Below are positions 1-5,809 of a DNA stretch of 16,066 nt, piece after piece. The notes beneath the pieces are model-generated. The model was not told the origin of the DNA, ran no database searches, and saw only the letters and a program-made list of their open reading frames with translations. How positions within the stretch are numbered: the stretch's first letter is position 1; the number at the start of each line of letters is the position of its first letter. The DNA comes from DATAXV01 sp036272915 (lineage in GTDB: Bacteria; Chloroflexota; Dormibacteria; Dormibacterales; Dormibacteraceae): positions 1 through 16,066 of the forward strand of contig DATAXV010000086.1 in assembly GCA_036272915.1 (NCBI GenBank), in the 5' to 3' direction. The translations under genes and the position numbers were made by a program.

Positions 1-19
1 CCGGGAAGAGGCGGAGGGC

Positions 20-25
20 TACACT
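20..25 (+). promoter_or_regulatory. -10 box for ctaB, near-leaderless
   Basis: TACACT lies 9 bases before the GTG start of ctaB. If transcription starts about 7 bases after the hexamer, the 5' leader would be only a few bases. Only 19 bases precede it in the window, so a -35 box cannot be judged. The same TANNNT arrangement recurs before other genes here, which supports it more than this single site would. Confidence 0.55.
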
Positions 26-34
26 CACGACGCG

Positions 35-928
35 GTGAACACGGTAGCCGAATCCATCTCACGCCCCACTCTGGCGTCGCAGCTGCGCGACTACGTCAGC
101 CTCATCAAGCTCCGCATCGTGGTGCTGCTCGTCGGCACCGCCTTCCCGGCCATGATCCCGGCCGCCCACGGGCTCCCGCGGCTGGAGACGCTCATCGGGG
201 TCATCCTCGGCGGCCTCTGCGCCTCGGGCGGGGCCAACGCCATCAACTGCTGGTTCGACCGGGACATCGACGCCGTGATGCGCCGGACCCGGAACCGGCC
301 GATCCCGGCAGGGCGAATCCCGGCCTGGCACGCGCTGGCCCTGGGCATCGCCCTCAACGTCATCGCCTTCGCCGTGCTGTCGCTGATGGCCAACGTGCTC
401 GCCGCGGCGCTGGCGCTGTGCGGGACGCTGATCTACGTCTTCGTCTATACGATCTGGCTGAAGCGGACCTCGACGCAGAACATCGTCATCGGCGGCGCCG
501 CCGGTGCGATCCCGCCCCTGGTCGGGTGGGCGGCCGTGACCGGCCGTCTGGACCTGACCGCGCTCTCGCTCTTCCTGGTCATCTTCTTCTGGACGCCGCC
601 GCACTTCTGGGCGCTGGCGCAGATGCTGAGCAAGGACTATGAGCGGGTCTCGGTGCCCATGCTCCCCGCCGTCGCCGGTGGCAAGCGGAAGGCGCAGGTT
701 CAGAGCATCATCTACGCGGTGCTCGCCCTCGGCGCCAGCGTGGTGCCCTTCTTCACCCACAGTGAGGGTGTCGTCTACCTGGCCGGGGCCGGCGTCCTCG
801 GCATCGGCCTGGTGGCGCTCACCTGCCTCGATCTCAGCCGCAACGGCTGGACTCGCAGGCTGTACGGCTACTCGCTGCTCTACCTGGCCTGCATCTTCGT
901 CCTGCTCGCCGTCGGCGTCGCCTTTTGA
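35..928 (+). CDS. ctaB: Protoheme IX farnesyltransferase (heme O synthase)
   Basis: UbiA-superfamily membrane prenyltransferase that attaches a farnesyl group to protoheme to give heme O, needed for heme-copper oxidases. The 297-residue length is normal for the family. The first Asp-rich motif, N71-x3-D75-x3-D79 followed by RRTRNRPIPAGRI, is typical. The second conserved block, DYERVSVPMLP (201-211), follows FFWTPPHFWALA. Hydrophobic stretches along the protein fit about eight or nine membrane helices. The GTG start at 35 was chosen because it sits directly after a TACACT box; there is no good Shine-Dalgarno at the right spacing. No other cytochrome oxidase genes are visible to its right, and anything to the left is outside the window. 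Also called cyoE in enterics. Confidence 0.95.
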   Translation: MNTVAESISRPTLASQLRDYVSLIKLRIVVLLVGTAFPAMIPAAHGLPRLETLIGVILGGLCASGGANAINCWFDRDIDAVMRRTRNRPIPAGRIPAWHALALGIALNVIAFAVLSLMANVLAAALALCGTLIYVFVYTIWLKRTSTQNIVIGGAAGAIPPLVGWAAVTGRLDLTALSLFLVIFFWTPPHFWALAQMLSKDYERVSVPMLPAVAGGKRKAQVQSIIYAVLALGASVVPFFTHSEGVVYLAGAGVLGIGLVALTCLDLSRNGWTRRLYGYSLLYLACIFVLLAVGVAF

Positions 929-929
929 T

Positions 930-950
930 CCCGCGCCCGTCGAGCGCGGG
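930..950 (+). terminator. Hairpin after ctaB
   Basis: CCCGCGC and GCGCGGG form a perfect 7-bp stem with a 7-base loop, starting 2 bases after the ctaB stop. There is no U-tract, so it is a terminator-like hairpin rather than a classical intrinsic terminator. The next gene has its own -10 box 11 bases further on. Confidence 0.4.
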
Positions 951-961
951 CCGGACGGCTG

Positions 962-967
962 TAGGGT
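962..967 (+). promoter_or_regulatory. -10 box for the sulfurtransferase, leaderless
   Basis: TAGGGT followed by GGG, 7 bases before the GTG start at 975. The predicted transcription start falls on or beside the G of GTG, so the mRNA should be leaderless. No convincing -35 box is visible in the GC-rich sequence upstream. Confidence 0.55.
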
Positions 968-974
968 GGGCTCC

Positions 975-1811
975 GTGAAGAGCTTCGGACCGCTGGTCTC
1001 CGCTGACTGGCTGCGCGCCCATCTCTCCGATCCCGGGCTGCGCGTCATCGACTTCCGCTGGTACATGGACGGCCGCTCCGGCCCCGAGGCCTATCGGCGA
1101 GGACACATCCCCGGCGCCGTCTTCGTCGACCTCGATGGAGAGGTGACCGGCAGGCGCCCCGGCGAGGGCCGCCACCCGCTCCCTGAGCGGGACGCGTTCG
1201 AGCGGGTGATGCGCAGGGCGGGCGTCGGAGCCGAGGACGCGGTCGTCGTCTACGACGACATGAACGGCTACTCGGCGGCGCGGATGTGGTGGATGCTCCG
1301 CCACTTCGGCGTGGAGCGGGCGGCGCTGCTCGACGGAGGCCTGCCCGCCTGGGGCGCGCCGCTCGAACAGGAGGAGGCACACCCGCCGGAGGGGAACTTC
1401 ACCGCGACCGAGCCGGCCCCGGGCACGGCCCTCAGCTATGAGGAGATGAGATCGATCGGCTCCGACCAGGTGCTGATCGACGCCAGGGGCGCTGAGCGCT
1501 TTCGCGGTGACGAGGAGCCGGTGGACCCCCGGCCCGGGCACATCCCGGGCGCGCGCAACGCCCCCTGGCAGGGCAACGTCGACGCCGAGGGCCGGTTCCG
1601 GGATCCGGCCGAGCTGCGGGAGCGGTTCGCCGGGCTCGGGATCAATGATCCCGGGCGAGTCGTCGTCTACTGCGGATCGGGCGTGACCGCCTGCCACGAC
1701 CTGCTCGCCCTGGAGCTGGCAGGGCTGGGCGGTGCCCGGCTCTATCCCGGTTCCTGGAGCGAGTGGTCGGGGCATCCCGACGCGCCCGCCGCCACCGGCG
1801 AGGGGGAGTAG
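975..1811 (+). CDS. Two-domain sulfurtransferase (3-mercaptopyruvate/thiosulfate type)
   Basis: A tandem rhodanese protein of 278 residues. The N-terminal inactive rhodanese domain (about 8-130) contains RRGHIPGAVFVDLDG. The C-terminal active domain (about 155-270) contains PGHIPGARNAPW and the catalytic-loop motif CGSGVTAC with nucleophile C233. A CGSGVT loop favours 3-mercaptopyruvate as sulfur donor over thiosulfate (CRKGVT), so it probably moves sulfur to cyanide or a thiol acceptor; substrate choice is inferred from the loop. The reading frame stays open upstream, but the GTG at 975 follows a TAGGGT box by 7 bases and the family's usual N-terminus starts here. Its stop codon lies in the loop of a perfect hairpin. 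Confidence 0.93.
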   Translation: MKSFGPLVSADWLRAHLSDPGLRVIDFRWYMDGRSGPEAYRRGHIPGAVFVDLDGEVTGRRPGEGRHPLPERDAFERVMRRAGVGAEDAVVVYDDMNGYSAARMWWMLRHFGVERAALLDGGLPAWGAPLEQEEAHPPEGNFTATEPAPGTALSYEEMRSIGSDQVLIDARGAERFRGDEEPVDPRPGHIPGARNAPWQGNVDAEGRFRDPAELRERFAGLGINDPGRVVVYCGSGVTACHDLLALELAGLGGARLYPGSWSEWSGHPDAPAATGEGE

Positions 1812-1821
1812 CCCCCTCGCC
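1797..1821 (+). terminator. Perfect hairpin with the stop codon in its loop
   Basis: GGCGAGGGGG (1797-1806) and CCCCCTCGCC (1812-1821) make a perfect 10-bp GC stem around a 5-base AGTAG loop, and the TAG is the sulfurtransferase stop codon. There is no U-tract. It lies between this gene and the convergent 58-residue ORF, so it could stop transcription from either side or stabilise the 3' end. Confidence 0.5.
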
Positions 1822-1904
1822 AGTGGTCGCCGGGGGTGGAGGACACCTCGGCCATTGCGTGCGAAGCGTGGGCCTCGGCGCCCCCCATCCGGCCGGGCCG
1901 GGGG

Positions 1905-2081
1905 TTAGCGACCGGACACGGCCGGTCGCATCCGCAGCGCGAGCTGCAGCCGTCCGCGCAGGTGCCGCAGCCGCCCCGTGGGGGTGCGGCCGCGTGCGGC
2001 CTGCTTTGCCAACCGGTACTCCGCTGCCTCGCGGCGGCGGTCGTCACACCGCTGCTGGGCGATGAAGAGCTCATCGGACAC
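1905..2081 (-). CDS. Small Arg-rich protein of unknown function (58 aa)
   Basis: I do not recognise this protein. It begins MSDELFIAQQRCDDRRREAA and continues as a charged, probably helical segment with an Arg-rich C-terminus (RGRLQLALRMR). The GTG at 2081 was preferred over the upstream start at 2114 because AAGGAGG lies 9 bases before it. The first 30 residues have the composition of a short amphipathic helix rather than of a frame-shadow, and no other frame here has a ribosome-binding site. It is convergent with the sulfurtransferase gene. Upstream on the same strand are a hairpin-rich stretch and a TTGCAC-N18-TAGACT promoter candidate about 225 bases away. A chance ORF remains possible in DNA this GC-rich. 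Confidence 0.5.
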   Translation of the reverse strand: MSDELFIAQQRCDDRRREAAEYRLAKQAARGRTPTGRLRHLRGRLQLALRMRPAVSGR

Positions 2082-2140
2082 GGGCGCACACCTCCTTATG
2101 TGATGGGTGACCACGGCCTGCCGTCGGCCATGGACGAGAG

Positions 2141-2168
2141 AAGGGGCCTGGCTGGTGCCAGGCCCCTT
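2141..2168 (-). terminator. Perfect 12-bp stem-loop
   Basis: AAGGGGCCTGGC (2141-2152) and GCCAGGCCCCTT (2157-2168) pair perfectly around a 4-base loop. On the minus strand the stem is followed by a pyrimidine-rich TTCTCTC, a weak U-tract, so it could terminate or attenuate a transcript coming from the promoter near 2313-2342. On the plus strand the following sequence is G-rich and does not suit a terminator. Confidence 0.5.
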
Positions 2169-2306
2169 CCGGGACGGTCCGAGCGGCAGCGTCAGCTGCC
2201 GGTGGCGTCCGGAGGGTATCCCTGGCCGACCCTGCCCAAAGCCTCGTCGGGCACTGGCGCGTCTGGCACGCAGACACGCGTGGCTGGCGGTGGAATCCTC
2301 ATGAGG
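2141..2306 (-). ncRNA. Candidate structured RNA or long 5' leader
   Basis: Between a minus-strand promoter candidate and the 58-residue ORF, five hairpins follow one another: GTCTG/CAGAC extended by GCG/CGC (2257-2279); TGCCC/GGGCA (2233-2253); AGGG/CCCT (2213-2223); GGCAGC/GCTGCC with a 4-base loop inside an outer CC-GGACG/CGTCC-GG helix (2169-2212); and a perfect 12-bp stem (2141-2168). It may be a free RNA ending at the last hairpin, or an untranslated leader of the small ORF. It does not match SRP RNA, 6S RNA, RNase P, tmRNA, T-box, TPP or cobalamin signatures that I know. GC-rich DNA forms hairpins readily, and strand is assigned from the promoter only. Confidence 0.35.
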
Positions 2307-2308
2307 AT
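2295..2308. promoter_or_regulatory. 14-bp perfect palindrome, operator candidate
   Basis: ATCCTCATGAGGAT is its own reverse complement. It starts 4 bases downstream of the minus-strand TAGACT box, covering the predicted transcription start, a typical place for a repressor site. Which protein binds is unknown; the adjacent AbrB-type regulator is one guess. Confidence 0.35.
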
Positions 2309-2312
2309 CCGG

Positions 2313-2342
2313 AGTCTAGCAGATCGTTGCCGCATCGTGCAA
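2313..2342 (-). promoter_or_regulatory. Minus-strand promoter, TTGCAC-N18-TAGACT
   Basis: On the minus strand TTGCAC (2342-2337) and TAGACT (2318-2313) are separated by 18 bases. The TAGACT matches the TANNNT boxes seen elsewhere here. It diverges from the AbrB promoter about 50 bases away and would drive the hairpin region and the 58-residue ORF. The nearest start codon is far, so this transcript would not be leaderless. Confidence 0.45.
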
Positions 2343-2365
2343 TCGGGCTTGTGTCAATCTGCCAA

Positions 2366-2395
2366 TTGGTCCGGGTGGCAGCCCGGTGCTACAGT
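2366..2395 (+). promoter_or_regulatory. Promoter of the AbrB-type gene, TTGGTC-N18-TACAGT
   Basis: TACAGT followed by GGGG ends 9 bases before the GTG at 2405, and TTGGTC lies 18 bases upstream of it. The -35 overlaps the palindrome CCAATTGG (2362-2369), a possible operator; AbrB/MazE-type proteins often repress their own promoters, so autoregulation is plausible but not shown. Confidence 0.5.
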
Positions 2396-2404
2396 GGGGA
2401 TCGC

Positions 2405-2596
2405 GTGCGAAACATCGTTGCCATGAACTCCGCCGGCCGGGTGACGCTCCCGGTCGAGGCCCGGCGGGCACTGGGGTTGCAGGGCGAGTCGTTCTTCGAG
2501 GTCACGGTCGAGAACGGCACCGTCGTGCTGCGTCCGGTCGCCATCGTGCCCCTGGACCAGGCTCGCGGCGTGCAGCCGGGATCGCCTCCCGGCTGA
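2405..2596 (+). CDS. AbrB/MazE-type DNA-binding protein (SpoVT-AbrB fold)
   Basis: A 63-residue protein made of one swapped-hairpin AbrB domain: residues 8-43 read as NSAGRVTLPVEARRALGL, then FFEVTVENGTVVLRP, the standard layout of an antitoxin-like or transition-state regulator half-site. It would bind DNA as a dimer. The GTG at 2405 was chosen because it follows a TACAGT box by 9 bases and leaves the domain intact; the open frame further upstream adds unrelated residues. No toxin gene of PIN or MazF type flanks it, since the next gene is fabI 140 bases away, so it looks like a solitary regulator rather than half of a toxin-antitoxin pair. Its C-terminal 20 residues are Pro/Gly-rich and probably disordered. 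Confidence 0.8.
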   Translation: MRNIVAMNSAGRVTLPVEARRALGLQGESFFEVTVENGTVVLRPVAIVPLDQARGVQPGSPPG

Positions 2597-2719
2597 TGGC
2601 CCACCGGCCTCCTGCCCGGCGCCCCGCGGCCGCCGAGCTCCCTCCGCCGCTCTCGGATGGCGAGGGGATCGATGACACCTGCTCTGCGCCGGGCGGTGAC
2701 GATGCCGGTGGTCGGGAGA

Positions 2720-2728
2720 TGTCAAGCT
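2720..2728 (+). promoter_or_regulatory. Degenerate extended -10 for fabI
   Basis: TG-T-CAAGCT is an extended -10 with a first-base mismatch to TANNNT and ends 8 bases before the fabI ATG. No Shine-Dalgarno lies close to that ATG, so a near-leaderless start is the simplest reading. It is weaker than the other sites. Confidence 0.3.
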
Positions 2729-2736
2729 AACGGGCG

Positions 2737-3528
2737 ATGTTGCTCGATGGCAAGAAGATCCTCGTAACCGGCGTGCTCGACCGCAAGAGCATCGCCTTCT
2801 CGATCGCGGAGGAGGCCCAGAAGGCCGGGGCCGAGATCGTCCTCACCAGCTTCGGGCGGGTGATGCGGATCACGCGGATGATGGCCAAGCGGCTGCCGCA
2901 GGAGCCCGACGTCCTGGAGCTCGACGTGACCAAGCCAGAGGACGGCGAGGCGCTGTGCAAGGAGCTGCAGTCCCGCTGGGGCCGGCTCGACGGCTGGGTG
3001 CACTCGGTCGCCTACGCCCCCGCGGACGCGCTCGGCGGCAACTTCCTGAACACGCCCTGGGAGAGCGCGGCCACGGCCTACCGGACCAGCGCCTTCTCGC
3101 TCAAGGACGTCTCCGTCGCCCTGCTGCCCCTGATGCGGGAGCACGGCGGCTCGGTCGTGGCCCTCGACTTCGACAACGGGCGGCAGGCATGGCCGTCCTA
3201 CGACTGGATGGGCGTCACCAAGGCCGCGCTGGTGTCGGTGGTGCGCTACCTGGCCAGGGACCTCGGCCGGTATGGCATTCGGGTCAACGCCGTCTCCGCC
3301 GGCCCGGTCCGGACCATCGCCGCCAAGGGCGTCCCCGGCTTCGAGGGCGTCGAGGAGGGCTGGAATCGCCGCGCGCCGCTGGGCTGGAACACGTCCGACC
3401 CGACGCCGGTCGGGAAGAGCGTCTGTGCACTCCTCAGCGACTACCTGCCGGCGACGACGGGCGAGGTGGTCCACGTCGACGGGGGCTTCCACGCGATGGG
3501 CACGGAGCCGGCGCCGCCCACCAGCTGA
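2737..3528 (+). CDS. fabI: Enoyl-[acyl-carrier-protein] reductase (NADH), InhA-like
   Basis: Reduces trans-2-enoyl-ACP to acyl-ACP in the last step of each fatty acid elongation cycle. The 263 residues show the divergent SDR features of FabI: the nucleotide-binding TGVLDRKSIA (11-20) in place of TGxxxGxG, LDFDNGR (143-149), and the catalytic Tyr155-x6-Lys162 (YDWMGVTK). The GWNTSDPTPVGKSVCALLSDYLPATTG block closely resembles mycobacterial InhA, which makes this the actinobacterial-type branch rather than the proteobacterial one. The ATG at 2737 gives the normal N-terminus. It is followed 23 bases later by a DJ-1/PfpI gene with its own ribosome-binding site, which may be co-transcribed. No other fatty acid synthesis gene is adjacent. 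Confidence 0.95.
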   Translation: MLLDGKKILVTGVLDRKSIAFSIAEEAQKAGAEIVLTSFGRVMRITRMMAKRLPQEPDVLELDVTKPEDGEALCKELQSRWGRLDGWVHSVAYAPADALGGNFLNTPWESAATAYRTSAFSLKDVSVALLPLMREHGGSVVALDFDNGRQAWPSYDWMGVTKAALVSVVRYLARDLGRYGIRVNAVSAGPVRTIAAKGVPGFEGVEEGWNRRAPLGWNTSDPTPVGKSVCALLSDYLPATTGEVVHVDGGFHAMGTEPAPPTS

Positions 3529-3551
3529 CGCACAGGTGGGGGAGGGGAGCG

Positions 3552-4202
3552 ATGCGAGACAATGAGCCTGCGTTGGAGATCGGGTTCGTCTGCTACCCGC
3601 GGCTGACCCCCCTCGATCTGATCGGTCCATGGGAGGTGCTCACGCGCCTGCCGGGAGCCAGCGGCCATCTGATCTGGACCCGGGCGGGTCCGGTCCAGAT
3701 CAGCGGCGGCATCGAGATCGGAGCGACGGTCAGCTTCGAGCAGGCGCCCCGGCTGGACGTGCTGGTGGTGCCGGGCGGCCCCGGCCAGCTGGCCCTGATG
3801 AAGCACGCGCTGCTCCTCGACTATCTGCGGGCGGAGGCGGCGACCGCCCAGTGGGTGGCGGGGGTCTGCACCGGTTCGCTGCTCCTGGCCCAGGCGGGGC
3901 TGCTCCAGGGGAGGCGGGCGACCACCCACTGGCTCGCCCGCGACACGCTGCGGCTGTTCGGGGTCGAGGTCGTCGACGAGCGCTACGTGTTCGACGGCAA
4001 CATCGCCACCGCCGCCGGCGTCTCCGCCGGGATCGACCTGGCCTTCGAGCTCTGCCGCCGCATCGCCGGCGACGAGCAGGCTCAGGAGATCCAGCTGGAG
4101 ATGGAGTACGACCCCCAGCCGCCGCTCGACGCCGGGTCGCCGGACCGCGCGCCGGCGGAACTGGTCGAGCGTCTGCGCGGCGAGGCGCGCCACTTCCGCT
4201 GA
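3552..4202 (+). CDS. DJ-1/PfpI family, isonitrile hydratase-like
   Basis: A 216-residue glutamine-amidotransferase-like protein. The nucleophile elbow is GVCTGS with C106 and T107; D22 in PLDLIGPWEVL and the CTGSLLLAQAGLLQGRRATTHW run match isonitrile hydratase (hydrates isonitriles to N-formamides), as do GVSAGIDLAFEL and the C-terminal YDPQPPLDAGSPD. Thr after the nucleophile and the conserved Asp are the features that separate isonitrile hydratases from PfpI peptidases. The ATG at 3552 was chosen because GGGGAGGGGAG lies just before it; the open frame continues upstream inside fabI. It follows fabI by 23 bases. No isonitrile synthase is in the window, so the natural substrate is unknown. 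An AraC-type fusion is excluded because the protein ends at the DAGSP tail. Confidence 0.85.
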   Translation: MRDNEPALEIGFVCYPRLTPLDLIGPWEVLTRLPGASGHLIWTRAGPVQISGGIEIGATVSFEQAPRLDVLVVPGGPGQLALMKHALLLDYLRAEAATAQWVAGVCTGSLLLAQAGLLQGRRATTHWLARDTLRLFGVEVVDERYVFDGNIATAAGVSAGIDLAFELCRRIAGDEQAQEIQLEMEYDPQPPLDAGSPDRAPAELVERLRGEARHFR

Positions 4203-4311
4203 GTGTGGTGGGGCCCGTCAGCCACGTGGGCGGGTCTCAGGTGAGTCGTGGGCCGATTGTAGACAGCCATGACTTAACCTCCCGTCAACCACCACATCTG
4301 GGATTTGTTTC

Positions 4312-4340
4312 TCGTCAAACCCGCTACATGCTGGTAAGCT
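4312..4340 (+). promoter_or_regulatory. Promoter candidate for the RNase H-like gene
   Basis: TCGTCA (4312-4317), 17 bases, then TAAGCT (4335-4340). The surrounding 4255-4350 is visibly more AT-rich than the rest of the window. The predicted start leaves a leader of about 43 bases carrying a strong Shine-Dalgarno, unlike the near-leaderless promoters elsewhere. Confidence 0.35.
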
Positions 4341-4389
4341 CCAGACAACTTGTTGCGTTACCTCTACGTCGAGCACTGGAGGAAGCCAC

Positions 4390-4803
4390 TTGCGAGACTG
4401 TCTCGTTATGTACGTCGATGCAGCACTCGACAGGTACGGCCGGGCCGGTTGTGGCCTGGCCGTTTTCTTTCGAGGTAGGCCGCTCTACACTGAGTCCTTC
4501 GGGTTCTCCCATGAGGGGGGCTCAGCGCAGCTGGAGGCGCACGTGTGTGCCGCAGCACTGGAGCTGGCTGCTGCTCGTTGGCCGATGCACAAGGTCGTTG
4601 TGCGCACCGACTGTGCGCCCATCGTCCGAACCCGTGTGCCGACCAGCGTCAGCTTTCGAGCCGCGGTCCTTGAGGTTCGCGAGCGGATACGACGGGGTCA
4701 CCGCGTCGTCCGCTACGTGAGTCGCAAGGCCAATCCGGCTCACGAGTTGGCCCGTGACGGACTGAGAAGCCTGGTGCGGCCGCAGCTGCCCCTGGCCGCC
4801 TGA
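4390..4803 (+). CDS. RNase H-like protein
   Basis: A 137-residue single-domain ribonuclease HI-fold protein, expected to cut the RNA strand of RNA-DNA hybrids if active. Candidate metal ligands in family order are D10 (MYVDAAL), E49 (AQLEAHVCAAALELA) and D74 (VVRTDCAPI). The final NxxADxLA motif reads NPAHELA, so the fourth acidic residue is His118. The TTG at 4390 was chosen because GGAGGAA ends 5 bases before it; the internal ATG at 4408 has no ribosome-binding site but would still keep D10. The gene stands alone between the DJ-1 gene and the convergent secreted-protein gene. It resembles the short plant/bacterial RNase H-like (RVT_3) proteins more than canonical rnhA, so I give no symbol. 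Confidence 0.75.
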   Translation: MRDCLVMYVDAALDRYGRAGCGLAVFFRGRPLYTESFGFSHEGGSAQLEAHVCAAALELAAARWPMHKVVVRTDCAPIVRTRVPTSVSFRAAVLEVRERIRRGHRVVRYVSRKANPAHELARDGLRSLVRPQLPLAA

Positions 4804-4825
4804 CGGGACAGATCACGCCGGCGCT

Positions 4826-5809
4826 TTAGTCCGAAGGTTCCGGCCGGTCGACGTCGTCGTCGCCACCGGCTGCTCGGGGTGGGTCGATGCCCGCTCCGGG
4901 CAGCTGCGGCCGGGGCCCGGGAAGCGCCGCCGGGGGTTCCGGGTCCCTGGGAGGGGGCACCTCGAAGGTCGGGGCCTGGGGCGGGGAATAGACCTCCGTG
5001 GGAGGCAGGCTGGAGTAGTCGTCCTGGGGAGGGTCCTCGCTCGATGGTGGTGCCGCGCCGGACTTGGGGCTGAGGTGGGTGACGATGGGGATGCCGGTCC
5101 CCGCGGTGGGGCGGGTCGTCCTCGGCGTCGTCTCGCTGCGCCCCCTCACGATGATGTAAAGGGCGGCGGCCGCGATCAGGAGCAGGGCTAGGATCGGGAT
5201 CAGGATCCAGGGGAAGAGGGTGCTCAACGCGCTCTTCGAGCCCTGGGGGACGCTGGAGATGGCGATCGGGGTGGCCGTGGCCGCGGCGGTCGGCGTCGCC
5301 GTCGGGGTCGGCGTGGGCGCGGCGGTCGGGGTCGGCGTCACCGGTACGCCGGCCAGCACCGTGAACTGGGCGCAGACCGGGCTGATCTGGGCCGTGGCGC
5401 AGATGTTGTGGGTGCCCGAGCCCTCACCGTCGGGAACCGCCACCTCCTGCTGGAAGCTGCCGTCCTGACCGGCGGTGAAGGTCGGCCCCATGGGGCGGTT
5501 GGGCGTGTCGACGAAGACCTCGACCTGTGCGCCGGGCGTGAAGTCGGTGCCGCTGACGATGAACTGGCTGCCGGCCGGGCCCGAGGAGGAGCTGAGGTTG
5601 ATCGAGGGCGACTGCGGGGGACCGGCGGGGGTCGGCGTCGGCGTCGGTGACTCGGCCGGGGTGGGGGTTGCGGTCGGGGTCGCCGTCGGGCCCGCGTTCA
5701 CCTGGGCCGCCGATCTGGAGCTGGCGCTGACGTGAAGGCCCGGAGGCACCATCGCCACCACCGCCAGCCACAGCAGCGAACCGGCCAGGGCAAACACGAA
5801 TCTCTTCAT
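4826..5809 (-). CDS. Secreted/membrane-anchored Thr-Pro-rich protein with an Ig-like domain
   Basis: Function not recognised. The 327-residue product has a signal peptide (MKRFVFALAGSLLWLAVVAM, cleavage probably near 30-40), a Thr/Pro/Ala linker with TPTPTPAE-type repeats, a domain of about 85 residues (SINLSSSSGPAGSQFIVSGT onward) that reads like an IPT/TIG or similar Ig-like beta-sandwich, a second TPTPT linker, one membrane helix (LFPWILIPILALLLIAAAAL), then an acidic Pro-rich cytoplasmic tail of about 95 residues. The topology is type I: outside domain, inside tail. ATG 5809 was chosen over an upstream start because it begins the signal peptide and GGGGA precedes it by 7 bases. The two cysteines in the Ig-like domain (NICATAQISPVCAQF) could form a disulfide. 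A surface or stalk role is inference. Confidence 0.75.
   Translation of the reverse strand: MKRFVFALAGSLLWLAVVAMVPPGLHVSASSRSAAQVNAGPTATPTATPTPAESPTPTPTPAGPPQSPSINLSSSSGPAGSQFIVSGTDFTPGAQVEVFVDTPNRPMGPTFTAGQDGSFQQEVAVPDGEGSGTHNICATAQISPVCAQFTVLAGVPVTPTPTAAPTPTPTATPTAAATATPIAISSVPQGSKSALSTLFPWILIPILALLLIAAAALYIIVRGRSETTPRTTRPTAGTGIPIVTHLSPKSGAAPPSSEDPPQDDYSSLPPTEVYSPPQAPTFEVPPPRDPEPPAALPGPRPQLPGAGIDPPRAAGGDDDVDRPEPSD

Noticed and set aside
2141..2306. A known riboswitch or housekeeping RNA (cobalamin, TPP, T-box, SRP RNA, RNase P, 6S, tmRNA)
   Set aside because: None of their hallmark conserved sequences is present; kept only as an unnamed structured candidate.
1836..2426. A 196-codon plus-strand frame covering the hairpin region and the AbrB start
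   Set aside because: No ribosome site, no recognisable domain, and it would run across the AbrB promoter; the minus-strand small ORF has better signals.
2405..2596. Toxin-antitoxin pair with the AbrB/MazE-type protein as antitoxin
   Set aside because: No PIN, MazF or other toxin-like ORF lies next to it on either side.
5220..5735. Tandem repeat array or CRISPR-like repeats on the plus strand (GTCGGCGTCG-type units)
   Set aside because: The repetition is low-complexity coding sequence for Thr-Pro linkers of the minus-strand secreted protein; there are no regular spacers.
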